From Paracoccus sp041927875 (GTDB taxonomy: Bacteria > Pseudomonadota > Alphaproteobacteria > Rhodobacterales > Rhodobacteraceae): a stretch of 64,000 nt of DNA. The stretch lies in assembly GCF_041927875.1 (NCBI RefSeq), contig NZ_JBHFHN010000001.1; one strand, 5' to 3'. Numbering within the stretch: the first letter of the stretch is position 1; each line of letters opens with the position of its first letter. A model generated the notes under the pieces. It did no database searches. It saw only the letters and a list, made by a program, of their open reading frames with translations, and was not told where the DNA came from. Positions 10,206 through 18,658 of this stretch are shown in pieces. A program made the position numbers and the translations under genes.

Positions 10206-11192
10206 TTAGGCGTCCATGTCGATGACGATCTTGCCTGTGCCGCGCCCGGCCCGCAGCGTCTCCAGCGCCTGCGGCAGGTCGTCAAAGCCGAAACGCGTGC
10301 CGATATGGGGGCGCAATTGGCCCGCCGCCGCCCAGTCCAGCACGGTGGTCAGACTGGCGCGCAGCAGAGCGGGGTCGAGCGAGCGGTAGCCGCCCCAGTA
10401 AAGGCCGTGAATAGTCAGGTTCTTCACAAGCGCATGATTCAGCTTCAGATCGGGCGGCGCACCGGCGGCAAAGCCGATCAGCAGGAACTGCCCGCCGGGG
10501 CGCAGCGCGCCAAAGGCCGCAGCGCCCGCCGCGCCGCCGACCGCATCATAGACCACATCGACACCGCCCAGATCGCGCAGGCGCTGGCGCAGGTCGGGGT
10601 CGGTGCTGTCGATCGCCTCATGCGCGCCGGCCGCGCGTGCAATGGCCAGCTTGTCCGTGCCGCGCGCGCAGGCGATGACGCGGGCACCCAGCCGCGCGCC
10701 GATCTCGACCGCGGTCAGGCCGACGCCGCCCGCCGCACCCAGCACCGCCAGCACCTGACCGGCTCGCAGGCCCGCGCGATGCGCCAGGGCCAGGTGGCTG
10801 GTGCCATGGGCGATGGGCAGCGCGGCACCGGTGGCGAAATCCAGCGCTTCGGGCAGCGGCCAGCAGGCGTCTGCGTCAAACACTCCGGCCTCGGCAAGGG
10901 CGCCTTGCCCGGCAAAGACCGCCACCCGGTCGCCCACCGACAGGCTGGTCACGCCGGGCCCGGTGGCGGTGACAAGGCCCGCCGCCTCCATCCCTGGCAC
11001 ATAGGGGCGGGGCGGGGTGTCCTGATACTGGCCGCGCAGCATCAGAAGATCGGCAAAATTCAACGCCGCCGCCCGGATCGCAACGCCGACCTGGCCCGGA
11101 CCGGGTTGCGGGCGGGGCAGGGTGACGGGCTGCGGCGCTTCGGCACCGTCCTGAACCTGCCAGGCGCGCATCATCGGGGCGGGGTCGGTCAT
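10206..11192 (-). CDS. NADPH:quinone oxidoreductase (zinc-independent MDR family)
   Basis: The 328-residue protein is a medium-chain dehydrogenase/reductase of the quinone oxidoreductase type. It has the N-terminal GroES-like domain (GQVGVAIRAAALNFADLLMLRGQY, PGMEAAG) and a Rossmann domain with VLGAAGGVGLTAVEIG. Catalytic and structural zinc-binding cysteines of alcohol dehydrogenases are absent, which fits QOR. It likely reduces quinones or enones with NADPH. The start MTDPAPM follows GAGGT; it is transcribed divergently from the XRE gene. Confidence 0.88.
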   Translation of the reverse strand: MTDPAPMMRAWQVQDGAEAPQPVTLPRPQPGPGQVGVAIRAAALNFADLLMLRGQYQDTPPRPYVPGMEAAGLVTATGPGVTSLSVGDRVAVFAGQGALAEAGVFDADACWPLPEALDFATGAALPIAHGTSHLALAHRAGLRAGQVLAVLGAAGGVGLTAVEIGARLGARVIACARGTDKLAIARAAGAHEAIDSTDPDLRQRLRDLGGVDVVYDAVGGAAGAAAFGALRPGGQFLLIGFAAGAPPDLKLNHALVKNLTIHGLYWGGYRSLDPALLRASLTTVLDWAAAGQLRPHIGTRFGFDDLPQALETLRAGRGTGKIVIDMDA

Positions 11193-11483
11193 GTCATACC
11201 TCAATCGTTGGCGCATGTTAGCGCAGCCATTCGGCCTTGCCCATGGCCGGAACGCCGTCATCCGCCGATGGCAGGGCGCGGGTGATTCGCCCTGCGTCGA
11301 TCAACTTTGGCGGGAAAACCTCCCTCCCGCGATTGAACGCGGGTGAACAGCGCCGTTCAAAACAACCAAAATACTGAACCGACCTGTCTTTTTGGGCAGG
11401 TTCACCGGTGTCGCATGACATTCCTGATGTAAGTTTCAACCCATCGGCTAACTTTGTGTCATTCACCATGATGGGGGTTGAAG

Positions 11484-11846
11484 GTGACACATCCCGTTGA
11501 TGTCCATGTCGGCAAGCGTATTCGCCACCGCCGCTGGATGATTGGAATGACGCAACAGCAATTGGCTGATCTGGTCGGTATCAAGTTTCAACAGATCCAG
11601 AAATACGAGACCGGGATGAACCGGGTCTCTGCCTCGCGGCTGTGGGATATTGCCCAGGCGACCGAGGTGCCGGTGCAGTTCTTCTTTGACGGTCTGGACG
11701 GGGCGCAAGCCGCGCCGCAGCCGGTCGAAGGCGATCTGGCCGCCGACAAAGAGGCCCTGCAACTGATCCGATCCTATTACGCCATCCCCGAGGCACAGCG
11801 CCGCCGCCTGTTCGACCTGGCGCGCGTGCTGTCGGACGTGGCCTGA
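11484..11846 (+). CDS. XRE-family HTH transcriptional regulator
   Basis: The 120-residue protein starts with a Cro/C1-type helix-turn-helix: IRHRRWMIGMTQQQLADLVGIKFQQIQKYETG, the classic lambda-repressor-like pattern. A short tail rich in Gln/Arg follows (EAQRRRLFDLARVLSDVA). The family is highly conserved in Rhodobacterales, but its targets are not known to me. The start is uncertain: a GTG at 11484 lies 6 bp after GGGGG, while an in-frame TTG at 11478 has no spacing. The 290-bp divergent region before it is AT-rich and contains a short hairpin near 11382-11402. Confidence 0.88.
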   Translation: MTHPVDVHVGKRIRHRRWMIGMTQQQLADLVGIKFQQIQKYETGMNRVSASRLWDIAQATEVPVQFFFDGLDGAQAAPQPVEGDLAADKEALQLIRSYYAIPEAQRRRLFDLARVLSDVA

Positions 11847-11880
11847 AGGGTAACGGTTTTCGACATGCATTTGACACAAT

Positions 11881-11901
11881 CCCGGCGCGCCGCCGGGGTT
11901 T
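11881..11901 (+). terminator. Intrinsic terminator after the XRE gene
   Basis: CCCGGC-GCGCC-GCCGGG is followed by GTTTT, 34 bp after the stop codon of the regulator gene. Confidence 0.65.
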
Positions 11902-12014
11902 TGTCATTTCTGGCCCGGCAGTACCGGGCCGCTGTTGACGCAGCACCGGCGGCGGTTTAGCGCGGTCTGGCGGGATCGCTCGATCCCGTGCCACGTCCTG
12001 CCCAGGTGCCCGCC

Positions 12015-12827
12015 ATGTCGTCCAATGCCCCCGATGCGGCCCTGCTGGCCGATCTGATCGCCACCGCCCATGCCTGCGCGGATGCCGCGCGCCCCGAAAC
12101 GCTGCGCTTCTTTCGCCAGCCGGGCCTTGCGGCGGACAACAAGGACACTGCCCGCTTTGACCCGGTGACCGAGGGCGACCGCGCGGCCGAGCGCGCCATG
12201 CGCGCCGTGCTGGCCGCGCGCCGCCCCGATGATGCGATCCTGGGCGAGGAATACGGCACCACCCCCGGCACGACCGGCCTGACATGGGTGCTGGACCCGA
12301 TCGACGGCACCCGCAGCTATCTGTCGGGCAGCCCGGTCTGGGGGGTGCTGATCGCCGCCTGTCAGGGCGACCGGCCTTTGGTCGGCGTGATCGACCAGCC
12401 CCATATCGGTGAACGCTTCATCGGCGCGCCGGGCCTGGCCGAGGTTCACGGCCCGCGCGGGCGCACGCCGCTTGCCAGCCGCGCCACCGACCGGCTGGAT
12501 CAGGCGATCCTGTTCACCACCTTCCCCGAGATCGGCACGGAGGCCGAGGCCCGTGCCTTTCGCCGGGTCGCGGGGCAGGTGCGGCTGGTGCGCTATGGGA
12601 TGGATTGCTATGCCTATGCGCTGTTGGCGGCGGGCCAGATCGATCTGGTGATCGAGGCCGGGCTGCACCGCTATGACGTGGCCGCGCCGATTGCGGTGAT
12701 CGAGGCTGCGGGCGGCATCGTCACCGACTGGCGCGGCGGGCGCGCCGATCTGGGCGGGCAGGTGCTGGCCGCCGCCAATCCCGCGATCCATGCCGCCGCA
12801 CTGGCGGCGCTGAACGCGGCGGGCTAA
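12015..12827 (+). CDS. hisN: Inositol monophosphatase family protein, probably histidinol-phosphatase
   Basis: The 270-residue enzyme has all lithium-sensitive phosphatase motifs: DPVTEGDRAAE (residues 49-59), GEEYG (77-81), DPIDGTR (94-100) and the C-terminal YDVAAPIAVIEAAGG, which supply the magnesium ligands. Its short length and the FRQPGLAADNKD segment resemble HisN-type histidinol-phosphatases of alphaproteobacteria rather than SuhB, so a role in histidine synthesis is likely. No other his genes are nearby. The ATG at 12015 has a weak AGGTG site; an in-frame ATG at 11988 is the alternative. Confidence 0.8.
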   Translation: MSSNAPDAALLADLIATAHACADAARPETLRFFRQPGLAADNKDTARFDPVTEGDRAAERAMRAVLAARRPDDAILGEEYGTTPGTTGLTWVLDPIDGTRSYLSGSPVWGVLIAACQGDRPLVGVIDQPHIGERFIGAPGLAEVHGPRGRTPLASRATDRLDQAILFTTFPEIGTEAEARAFRRVAGQVRLVRYGMDCYAYALLAAGQIDLVIEAGLHRYDVAAPIAVIEAAGGIVTDWRGGRADLGGQVLAAANPAIHAAALAALNAAG

Positions 12828-12854
12828 GCCGGACGAAAGACCAAGGGGGTTCCG

Positions 12855-14249
12855 ATGCGCGAAGACCAGATCGCAGCCGACCAGGTGGATGACGATGATG
12901 ATGACGAATATGGTGTCGACCCCGAACTGATCGCCGAGCTGAAGCCTGCCGTCGAGGCGCGCGACGCGGCCCGGATCGAGGCGCTGCTGGACCCGCTGCA
13001 CCCCGCCGACATTGCCGACGTGCTGGAACAGCTTGCCCCCGGCGTCCGTCGCGAACTGCTGGCCCTGTGGTCGGGCGAAATCGACGGCGAGATACTGACC
13101 GAGATCGACGAATCGATCCGCGAGGAAGTCATCGAGGCGCTGCCCCCCGAGGTTCTGGCCGAGGCCGTGCGCGAGCTGGACAGCGATGATGTCGTCGACC
13201 TGATCGAGGATCTGGAGGAGGACCAGCAAGAGGCGATCCTGGGCGCGCTGGAGGAATCCGACCGCGCCGCCGTCGAACAGTCGCTGTCCTATCCCGAATA
13301 TTCCGCCGGCCGCCTGATGCAGCGCGAGGTGGTGACCGCCCCCGAACACTGGACCGTGGGCGAGGCCATCGACCACCTGCGCCGCGCCGAGGAACTGCCC
13401 GACCAGTTCTATCACGTCATCCTGGTCGACCCGCGTCATCGCCCGGTCGGCTATGTGACGCTGGGCCGGCTGCTGTCGGCACCGCGCGCGACCGCCCTGC
13501 GCGCCATCACCGAGGACAGTTTCCGCACCATCCCGATCGACCAGGAGGAATCCGATGTCGCCTATGCCTTCAACCAGTATCACCTGATTTCCGCGCCGGT
13601 GGTGGATGACAATGACCGTCTGGTCGGCGTCATCACCATCGACGACGCGATGTCGGTGCTGGATGACGAACACGAGGAAGACATCCTGCGTCTGGCCGGT
13701 GTGGGCGAGGAATCCAGCATTGCCGACAGCGTGATTGACACCGCCCGCCAGCGGGTGCCGTGGCTGGGCATCAACATCCTGACCGCGCTGATGGCGGCAT
13801 CCGTCATCGCGCTGTTCGAGGATTCGATCGCCAAGGTGGTGGCGCTGGCGGTGCTGATGCCGATTGTCGCTTCGATGGGCGGCAATGCGGGCACCCAGAC
13901 GCTGACCGTGGTGGTGCGCGGTCTGGCGACGAAAAGCCTGACCTCGGCCAACACCTTGCGCATCATCCGACGCGAGATGACGGTGGGGCTGCTGAACGGC
14001 GGGCTGTTTGCGGTCATGCTGGGGCTGGTGACATGGCTGTGGTTCGGGGATGTCGAGCTGTCGCTGGTGATCGGCGCGGCGATGGTGGTGAACCTGTTTG
14101 TCGCGGCGCTTGGCGGCATTCTGGTGCCATTGACGCTGGACAAGCTGGGGGCCGACCCGGCGCTGGCCTCGCCCATCTTCGTCACGACGCTGACCGATGT
14201 GATCGGCTTCTTCGCCTTTCTGGGGCTGGCGACGGTGTTCCTGCTGTGA
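12855..14249 (+). CDS. mgtE: Magnesium transporter MgtE
   Basis: The 464-residue protein has the full MgtE plan: an acidic N-terminal superhelical domain (LHPADIADVLEQL, LDSDDVVDLIEDL), a CBS pair from about residue 150 to 270 (YVTLGRLL, GVITIDDAMSVLDDEHEEDILRLAG split over the linker), and five C-terminal membrane helices with GGNAGTQTL. It is a magnesium-gated channel, closed when cytosolic magnesium is high. An AAGGGGG site precedes the ATG. The N-terminus is unusually Asp-rich. It overlaps the next gene by 4 bases. Confidence 0.96.
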   Translation: MREDQIAADQVDDDDDDEYGVDPELIAELKPAVEARDAARIEALLDPLHPADIADVLEQLAPGVRRELLALWSGEIDGEILTEIDESIREEVIEALPPEVLAEAVRELDSDDVVDLIEDLEEDQQEAILGALEESDRAAVEQSLSYPEYSAGRLMQREVVTAPEHWTVGEAIDHLRRAEELPDQFYHVILVDPRHRPVGYVTLGRLLSAPRATALRAITEDSFRTIPIDQEESDVAYAFNQYHLISAPVVDDNDRLVGVITIDDAMSVLDDEHEEDILRLAGVGEESSIADSVIDTARQRVPWLGINILTALMAASVIALFEDSIAKVVALAVLMPIVASMGGNAGTQTLTVVVRGLATKSLTSANTLRIIRREMTVGLLNGGLFAVMLGLVTWLWFGDVELSLVIGAAMVVNLFVAALGGILVPLTLDKLGADPALASPIFVTTLTDVIGFFAFLGLATVFLL

Positions 14250-14797
14250 AGGACGCGCTTCGCAAGGCGATGGCGGCGCGCCGCGCGGCAGCCGTGGATG
14301 GCGATGCACAGGCCCGCGCGCAGGCGCATCTGAACGGCGTGCTGGCGGCCCACCACGGCGCGGTGCTGGCCGGTTACATGCCGATGCGGTCGGAAATCGA
14401 TCCTTTGCCCGCCATGGCCGCGCATCATGGGGCGGGCGGCACGGTGGGCGTGCCGGTGATCCTGGCCCGCGCCACGCCGCTGGTCTTTCACCGCTGGACG
14501 CCCGATGCGGCGATGATCCCCGGCACCTTCGGCGCGCAGGTGCCGCAGGCGGGCGTGCCGGTTCAGCCTCAGGTGCTGATCGTGCCGCTTTTGGCCTTTG
14601 ACGCGCGCGGTTTCCGGCTGGGCTATGGTGGCGGCTTTTACGACCGCACGCTGGCGGGTCTGCGGGCGCGCGGCCCGGTCACCGCCATCGGCTTTGCCTG
14701 GGGCGCGCAACAGGTCGACCAAGTGCCGACTGAGCCGACCGACGAGGTGCTGGACCTGATCGTGACCGAGGCCGGGATCATCCGTCCCAACCCATGA
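14246..14797 (+). CDS. 5-formyltetrahydrofolate cyclo-ligase
   Basis: The 183-residue protein has the family signatures: a basic N-terminal ALRKAMAARRAA, the central GYMPMRSEIDPLP, and the nucleotide-binding LGYGGGFYDRTLAGL near residues 128-142. The enzyme converts 5-formyl-THF to methenyl-THF using ATP. The start is inferred as a GTG overlapping the mgtE TGA (GTGA), which gives the full family length; an internal ATG at 14270 is the alternative. Translation coupling with mgtE is likely. Confidence 0.9.
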   Translation: MKDALRKAMAARRAAAVDGDAQARAQAHLNGVLAAHHGAVLAGYMPMRSEIDPLPAMAAHHGAGGTVGVPVILARATPLVFHRWTPDAAMIPGTFGAQVPQAGVPVQPQVLIVPLLAFDARGFRLGYGGGFYDRTLAGLRARGPVTAIGFAWGAQQVDQVPTEPTDEVLDLIVTEAGIIRPNP

Positions 14798-14890
14798 CCT
14801 GACCGGGGTGTGGCCAAGCGCGCCCTGCCGCGCTAGGCTGGCCGCGACTGCCTGCGGGCATGACCCAACACTGGAAAGACGGACCTGACC

Positions 14891-16549
14891 ATGACCTCAC
14901 CCATTGCCCTTCGTTTTGCCGATACCGATCTGGACGCGCTGGCCGGCCTGCCGGGGCGGGTTGCGCTGCTGATCGACGCCGCCGCGAAAAAGCCGCTGAA
15001 GGCCCCGGCGGCGCGGCTTCTGGACAAGGCGACGGGCGGCGCGATCAGCCGGGCCGTGGCGGGCAAGGCCTGGGACAAGCTGGCGGCGGGCGACGCGCTG
15101 TCGCTGGCCTTTCCGGCGGGGATGGCCGCCGATGCGCTGTCGCTGGTCAAGTTGCCCGCCGACGCGCCGCAGGCCACGCTGCGAAAGGCCGGTGCCGGTC
15201 TGGGCCGCGCCATCCCCGAGGACGGGCTGACGGTGCTGGCGGGCGATCATCCCGGTGCTGCGGAACTGGCCTTTGGTCTGGCGCTGCGCGCCTATGACTT
15301 CCGCGATCACAAGACCGGCGAGAACCCGGCCGCCGGCCCGGTCACGCTGATGGCCGACAAGCCCGAGGCCCTGGCCTCGGCCGCTGCCGATCACGCGGCG
15401 CTGGCGGAAGGCATCTTTTTCACCCGCGATCTGGTGAACGAACCGGCCAACGTGCTGACCACCGACGACTTCGCCGCGCGTCTGGCCGCCATGCAGGAAC
15501 TGGGCCTTGAGGTCGAGATACTTGAGGAAGCCGATCTGGAACGGCTGGGGATGCGCGCGCTGCTGGGCGTGGGGCAGGGGTCGGAAAGCCCGTCCAAGGT
15601 TGTCGTGATGCAGTGGAACGGCGGCAAGAAAAAGGATGCGCCGCTGGCCCTGATCGGCAAGGGCGTGGTGTTCGACACCGGCGGTATCTCGATCAAGCCC
15701 GCTGCGGGCATGGAGGAGATGACCATGGACATGGGCGGCGCCGCCGTGGTCGCGGGCGTCATGCGCACGCTGGCGCTGCGCAAGGCCCGCGCCAATGTCG
15801 TCGGTCTGGTGGGCCTGGTCGAGAACATGCCCGACGGCCGCGCACAGCGCCCCGGCGACATCGTGCGATCGATGAAGGGCGACACGATCGAGATCATCAA
15901 CACCGATGCCGAGGGGCGTTTGGTGCTGGCTGATGTGCTGTGGTATGCGCAGGACCGCTTCCAGCCTGCCGCGATGATCGACCTGGCGACGCTGACCGGC
16001 GCGATCATCATTGCGCTTGGTCACGACAATGCCGGCGTGTTCTCGAACGACGACGGCCTGGCCGATCAGATCCTGTCCGCCGCCGCGACCGAGGGCGAAG
16101 GCGCCTGGCGGCTGCCGATGGGTCCGTCCTATGACGACCAGTTGAAATCGCGGCTGGCCGACATGAAAAACACCGGCACCCGCGCCGGTGGCTCGATCAC
16201 CGCGGCGCAGTTCCTGAAGCGGTTCGTCAAGGACGGCACGCCCTGGGCACATATCGACATCGCCGGTGTGGCGATGCCGCCTGCGGAAACCACGCTGGCC
16301 CCCAAGGGCGCGACCGGCTGGGGGGTGAGGACGCTGAACCGGCTGATCGAGGATGGCTATGCCGATGCCGCTGGCAAAGGTCAGGCGCGCAAGGGCAAGG
16401 CGAAGGGCAAGGTCAACCCGAATGCCAAAGGCGGCAAGGGCAAGGCCGCCCGCGCCGTGCGCGCCGACGGCGCGCCGGTGAAGGGCTATCCGACCGATCT
16501 GCATGACGCCGGTGACGGCAGCACCGCGCCGCGTGGCCACAAGCTGTAA
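14891..16549 (+). CDS. pepA: Leucyl aminopeptidase family protein (M17) with basic C-terminal tail
   Basis: The 552-residue protein is a di-metal M17 aminopeptidase. Metal and catalytic motifs are GKGVVFDTGGISIKP (residues 257-271), MDMGGAA and the family signature NTDAEGRL (337-344). It releases N-terminal residues from peptides in the cytoplasm. About 62 residues after the catalytic domain (491-552) form an extra Lys/Gly/Ala-rich tail (KGQARKGKAKGK and GGKGKAARAVR), not part of the usual fold. No ribosome site is strong, but the ATG at 14891 fits the family start. Confidence 0.93.
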   Translation: MTSPIALRFADTDLDALAGLPGRVALLIDAAAKKPLKAPAARLLDKATGGAISRAVAGKAWDKLAAGDALSLAFPAGMAADALSLVKLPADAPQATLRKAGAGLGRAIPEDGLTVLAGDHPGAAELAFGLALRAYDFRDHKTGENPAAGPVTLMADKPEALASAAADHAALAEGIFFTRDLVNEPANVLTTDDFAARLAAMQELGLEVEILEEADLERLGMRALLGVGQGSESPSKVVVMQWNGGKKKDAPLALIGKGVVFDTGGISIKPAAGMEEMTMDMGGAAVVAGVMRTLALRKARANVVGLVGLVENMPDGRAQRPGDIVRSMKGDTIEIINTDAEGRLVLADVLWYAQDRFQPAAMIDLATLTGAIIIALGHDNAGVFSNDDGLADQILSAAATEGEGAWRLPMGPSYDDQLKSRLADMKNTGTRAGGSITAAQFLKRFVKDGTPWAHIDIAGVAMPPAETTLAPKGATGWGVRTLNRLIEDGYADAAGKGQARKGKAKGKVNPNAKGGKGKAARAVRADGAPVKGYPTDLHDAGDGSTAPRGHKL

Positions 16550-16555
16550 GCGCCG

Positions 16556-17035
16556 ATGGCCGATGCGCTGTTCTACCACCTGACCGGCTCGACGCTGGAG
16601 GGGCTGCTGCCGGTGCTGATCGGCAAATGCCGCGCGGCGGGCTGGCGGGTGGTAGTGCGGGGCCGCGATGCCGAACGCATGGATTGGCTGGATCAGAAGC
16701 TGTGGCTGACCGGCGATGACGGGGATTTCCCGGCGCATGGCCTGTCAGGCGGGCCGCATGACGCCGATCAGCCGGTGCTGCTGACCTGTGACGACGCGGT
16801 GCCGAACGGCGCGCAGGCGCTGATCGCGGTTGACGGCGCGACGGTCGCGCCCGCCGAACTGGCCGGGCTGGCGCGCGCGCTGATCCTGTTCGACGGCGGC
16901 GATCAGGCCGCCGTCCAGCACGCCCGCGATCAGTGGAAAACCCTGGTCGCGGCGGGCGTTGCCGCCCAGTACTGGGCCGAGGATGCTGGTCGCTGGTCCA
17001 AACGCGCCGAAAGCGGTGCGGCTGAACAGGCTTGA
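16556..17035 (+). CDS. holC: DNA polymerase III subunit chi
   Basis: The 159-residue protein matches HolC: ALFYHLTGSTLEGLLPVLIGKCRAAGWRVVVRG at the start, the W-x3-D/LW pattern DWLDQKLWLTGDDGDFPAHGL, and QPVLLTCDD followed by ILFDGGD. Chi links the clamp-loader complex to single-strand-binding protein. The gene starts 6 bp after pepA, an arrangement common in proteobacteria (pepA-holC), so the two are likely cotranscribed. Confidence 0.93.
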   Translation: MADALFYHLTGSTLEGLLPVLIGKCRAAGWRVVVRGRDAERMDWLDQKLWLTGDDGDFPAHGLSGGPHDADQPVLLTCDDAVPNGAQALIAVDGATVAPAELAGLARALILFDGGDQAAVQHARDQWKTLVAAGVAAQYWAEDAGRWSKRAESGAAEQA

Positions 17036-17059
17036 CTCTGCCGCGCCGATCCTTGATAT
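17032..17059 (+). promoter_or_regulatory. Putative sigma-70 promoter for rplU-rpmA
   Basis: TTGACT (17032-17037) and TGATAT (17054-17059) are spaced by 16 bp, overlapping the holC stop codon and followed by a 140-bp leader before rplU. This is inference from consensus only. Confidence 0.4.
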
Positions 17060-17199
17060 GACGCGGACCCGGCGGGCCATGCGGCTTTCGCCGGTCCATT
17101 GTTTTGAAATCGTCCCCCACGGGACGCGCTGTCCGAGGCGGGGAAACCCACCAACACCGCAAGGGGCCACAGGGCGCGGCAACGAAAAAGGAACGACCC

Positions 17200-17637
17200 A
17201 TGTTCGCGGTCCTCAAGACGGGCGGCAAGCAATACAAGGTGCAGGCGGGTGACGTGCTGCGCGTTGAAAAGCTGTCGGCCATTGCTGGCGAAAAAGTCCA
17301 GTTCAACGACATTCTGTTTGTCGGCGGCGACAAGCCGGTGTTCGGCGCGCCCTTCGTGGCCGGTGCCGGCGTGCAGGCCGAAGTCATCGACACGATCAAG
17401 GCCGACAAGGTCATCACCTACCACAAGCGCCGCCGCAAGCATTCGTCGCAGCGCACCCGTGGTCACCGTCAGACCCTGACCCTGATCCGCATCACCGACG
17501 TGCTGGGCACCGGTGCCGACAAGTCGGGCGTGAAAGCCGCCGTTGGCGCGCGCACCCGTGTCGAGGCCGAACCGGCCGCCGAAGCCAAGCCGAAGCGCGC
17601 CCGCAAGGCCGCTGAAACGGCTGAATCGAAGGAGTAA
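17200..17637 (+). CDS. rplU: 50S ribosomal protein L21
   Basis: The 145-residue protein contains the complete L21 core (MFAVLKTGGKQYKV, the central DKVITYHKRRRKHSSQRTRGHRQ and LTLIRI). The remaining 40 or so residues are an Ala/Glu/Lys-rich extension seen in alphaproteobacterial L21. The start follows AAAAAGGA. It is followed after 6 bp by rpmA, the universal rplU-rpmA pair. Confidence 0.98.
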   Translation: MFAVLKTGGKQYKVQAGDVLRVEKLSAIAGEKVQFNDILFVGGDKPVFGAPFVAGAGVQAEVIDTIKADKVITYHKRRRKHSSQRTRGHRQTLTLIRITDVLGTGADKSGVKAAVGARTRVEAEPAAEAKPKRARKAAETAESKE

Positions 17638-17643
17638 TCCCCC

Positions 17644-17913
17644 ATGGCACACAAGAAAGCAGGCGGTAGCTCTCGCAACGGTCGCGATTCCGCGGGCCGT
17701 CGTCTGGGCGTCAAGCTGTTCGGTGGGCAGGATGCCGCGCCGGGCAACATCATCGTGCGTCAGCGCGGCACCCAGTGGTGGCCGGGCGAAGGCGTCGGCA
17801 TGGGTCGTGACCATACGATCTTTGCCGTGACCGAAGGCAAGGTCACCTTCCGAAAGGGCCTCAAGGGCCGCACCTTCATTTCGGTGCTACCCGCCGCACC
17901 CGCCGCCGAATAA
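17644..17913 (+). CDS. rpmA: 50S ribosomal protein L27
   Basis: The 89-residue product is a standard L27: MAHKKAGGSSRNGRDSAGRRLG, VRQRGTQWWPGEGVGMGRDHT and a short basic end. L27 contacts the peptidyl-transferase centre with its N-terminus. An AAGGAGT ribosome site precedes the start, and a long hairpin follows the stop codon. Confidence 0.98.
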   Translation: MAHKKAGGSSRNGRDSAGRRLGVKLFGGQDAAPGNIIVRQRGTQWWPGEGVGMGRDHTIFAVTEGKVTFRKGLKGRTFISVLPAAPAAE

Positions 17914-17936
17914 CTGTATCTTCACAGTTCACGGAT

Positions 17937-17966
17937 AAGGGGATCGGCGGAAACGCCGGTCCCCTT
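17937..17966 (+). terminator. Hairpin after rpmA (probable terminator)
   Basis: AAGGGGATCGGCG-GAAA-CGCCGGTCCCCTT gives a 13-bp stem with one G-T pair and a GAAA loop, 24 bp after the rpmA stop. A clear T-run is missing, so it may be an RNA-stabilising hairpin rather than an efficient terminator. Confidence 0.6.
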
Positions 17967-18094
17967 CGCCATTTCCGTCACGGGAATCGGGGACCGGCAG
18001 CAAGGCCGCGGCGCGTCGGAGGATCGCGCCAAAGGCCAGAACAATGACGCCGAACGCCCGTCCCGTGACGCCGCGTTTCAAGGGAGGAACGCCC

Positions 18095-18646
18095 ATGATG
18101 GAAGACCTGATCGACGCCCCGGCGGCCGCGCGCCAGCCGATCATCGCCGCCGACCGCTTTGTGCTGCGCCCGCTGCGCGCCTCGGACGCCGGGATGATCG
18201 CCTTTTACGCCGCCGATCCGCGCATCGCCAAAGGCACCCGCGCCATTCCCCATCCGCTGCCCCCCGGCGCGACCGAGGCTTTCGTGCAGCGCGCGCTGTC
18301 GGCGGATCGTGACGAAGACGTCTGGGTGATCGACGGATCGGCGCATGATCTGGATGAGGTGATGGGCCTTGTTTCGCTGACCCGGCTGGCGGATGGCCAG
18401 TCCGAGGTCGGCTTTTGGGTCGGCCCGGCTTTCTGGAACACCGGCATCGCCAGCCAGGCGGTCGCGGCGCTGGTCGCGGCCAATCCGCATCGCGCCAAAA
18501 GCCTGTGTGCCGAGGTGTTTCAGGACAATCCCGGTTCGGCGCGGGTCTTGACCAATGCGGGATTTACCTATCTGGGTGATGCAGAAAGCTGGTCGGTGGC
18601 CCGCGACGCGCGGGTGCCGACCTGGACCTATCTGCGCAAGAACTAG
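18095..18646 (+). CDS. GNAT family N-acetyltransferase (RimJ/RimL type)
   Basis: The 183-residue protein has the RimJ/RimL-type layout: FVLRPLRASDAGMIAFYAADPRIAKGT, the strand EVGFWVGPAFWNTGIASQAVAALVA (acetyl-CoA loop) and the signature SARVLTNAGFTYLGD. It probably acetylates a protein N-terminus or small molecule. A GGGAGGA site precedes the double ATG at 18095. It lies 12 bp before a second, larger GNAT gene of similar type. Confidence 0.88.
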   Translation: MMEDLIDAPAAARQPIIAADRFVLRPLRASDAGMIAFYAADPRIAKGTRAIPHPLPPGATEAFVQRALSADRDEDVWVIDGSAHDLDEVMGLVSLTRLADGQSEVGFWVGPAFWNTGIASQAVAALVAANPHRAKSLCAEVFQDNPGSARVLTNAGFTYLGDAESWSVARDARVPTWTYLRKN

Positions 18647-18658
18647 GACAGGATCGGC

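Noticed and set aside
11330..11360. GAAC-type half-sites upstream of the XRE gene
   Set aside because: Two GAAC words are separated by 6, not 7, bases, which does not fit the operator.
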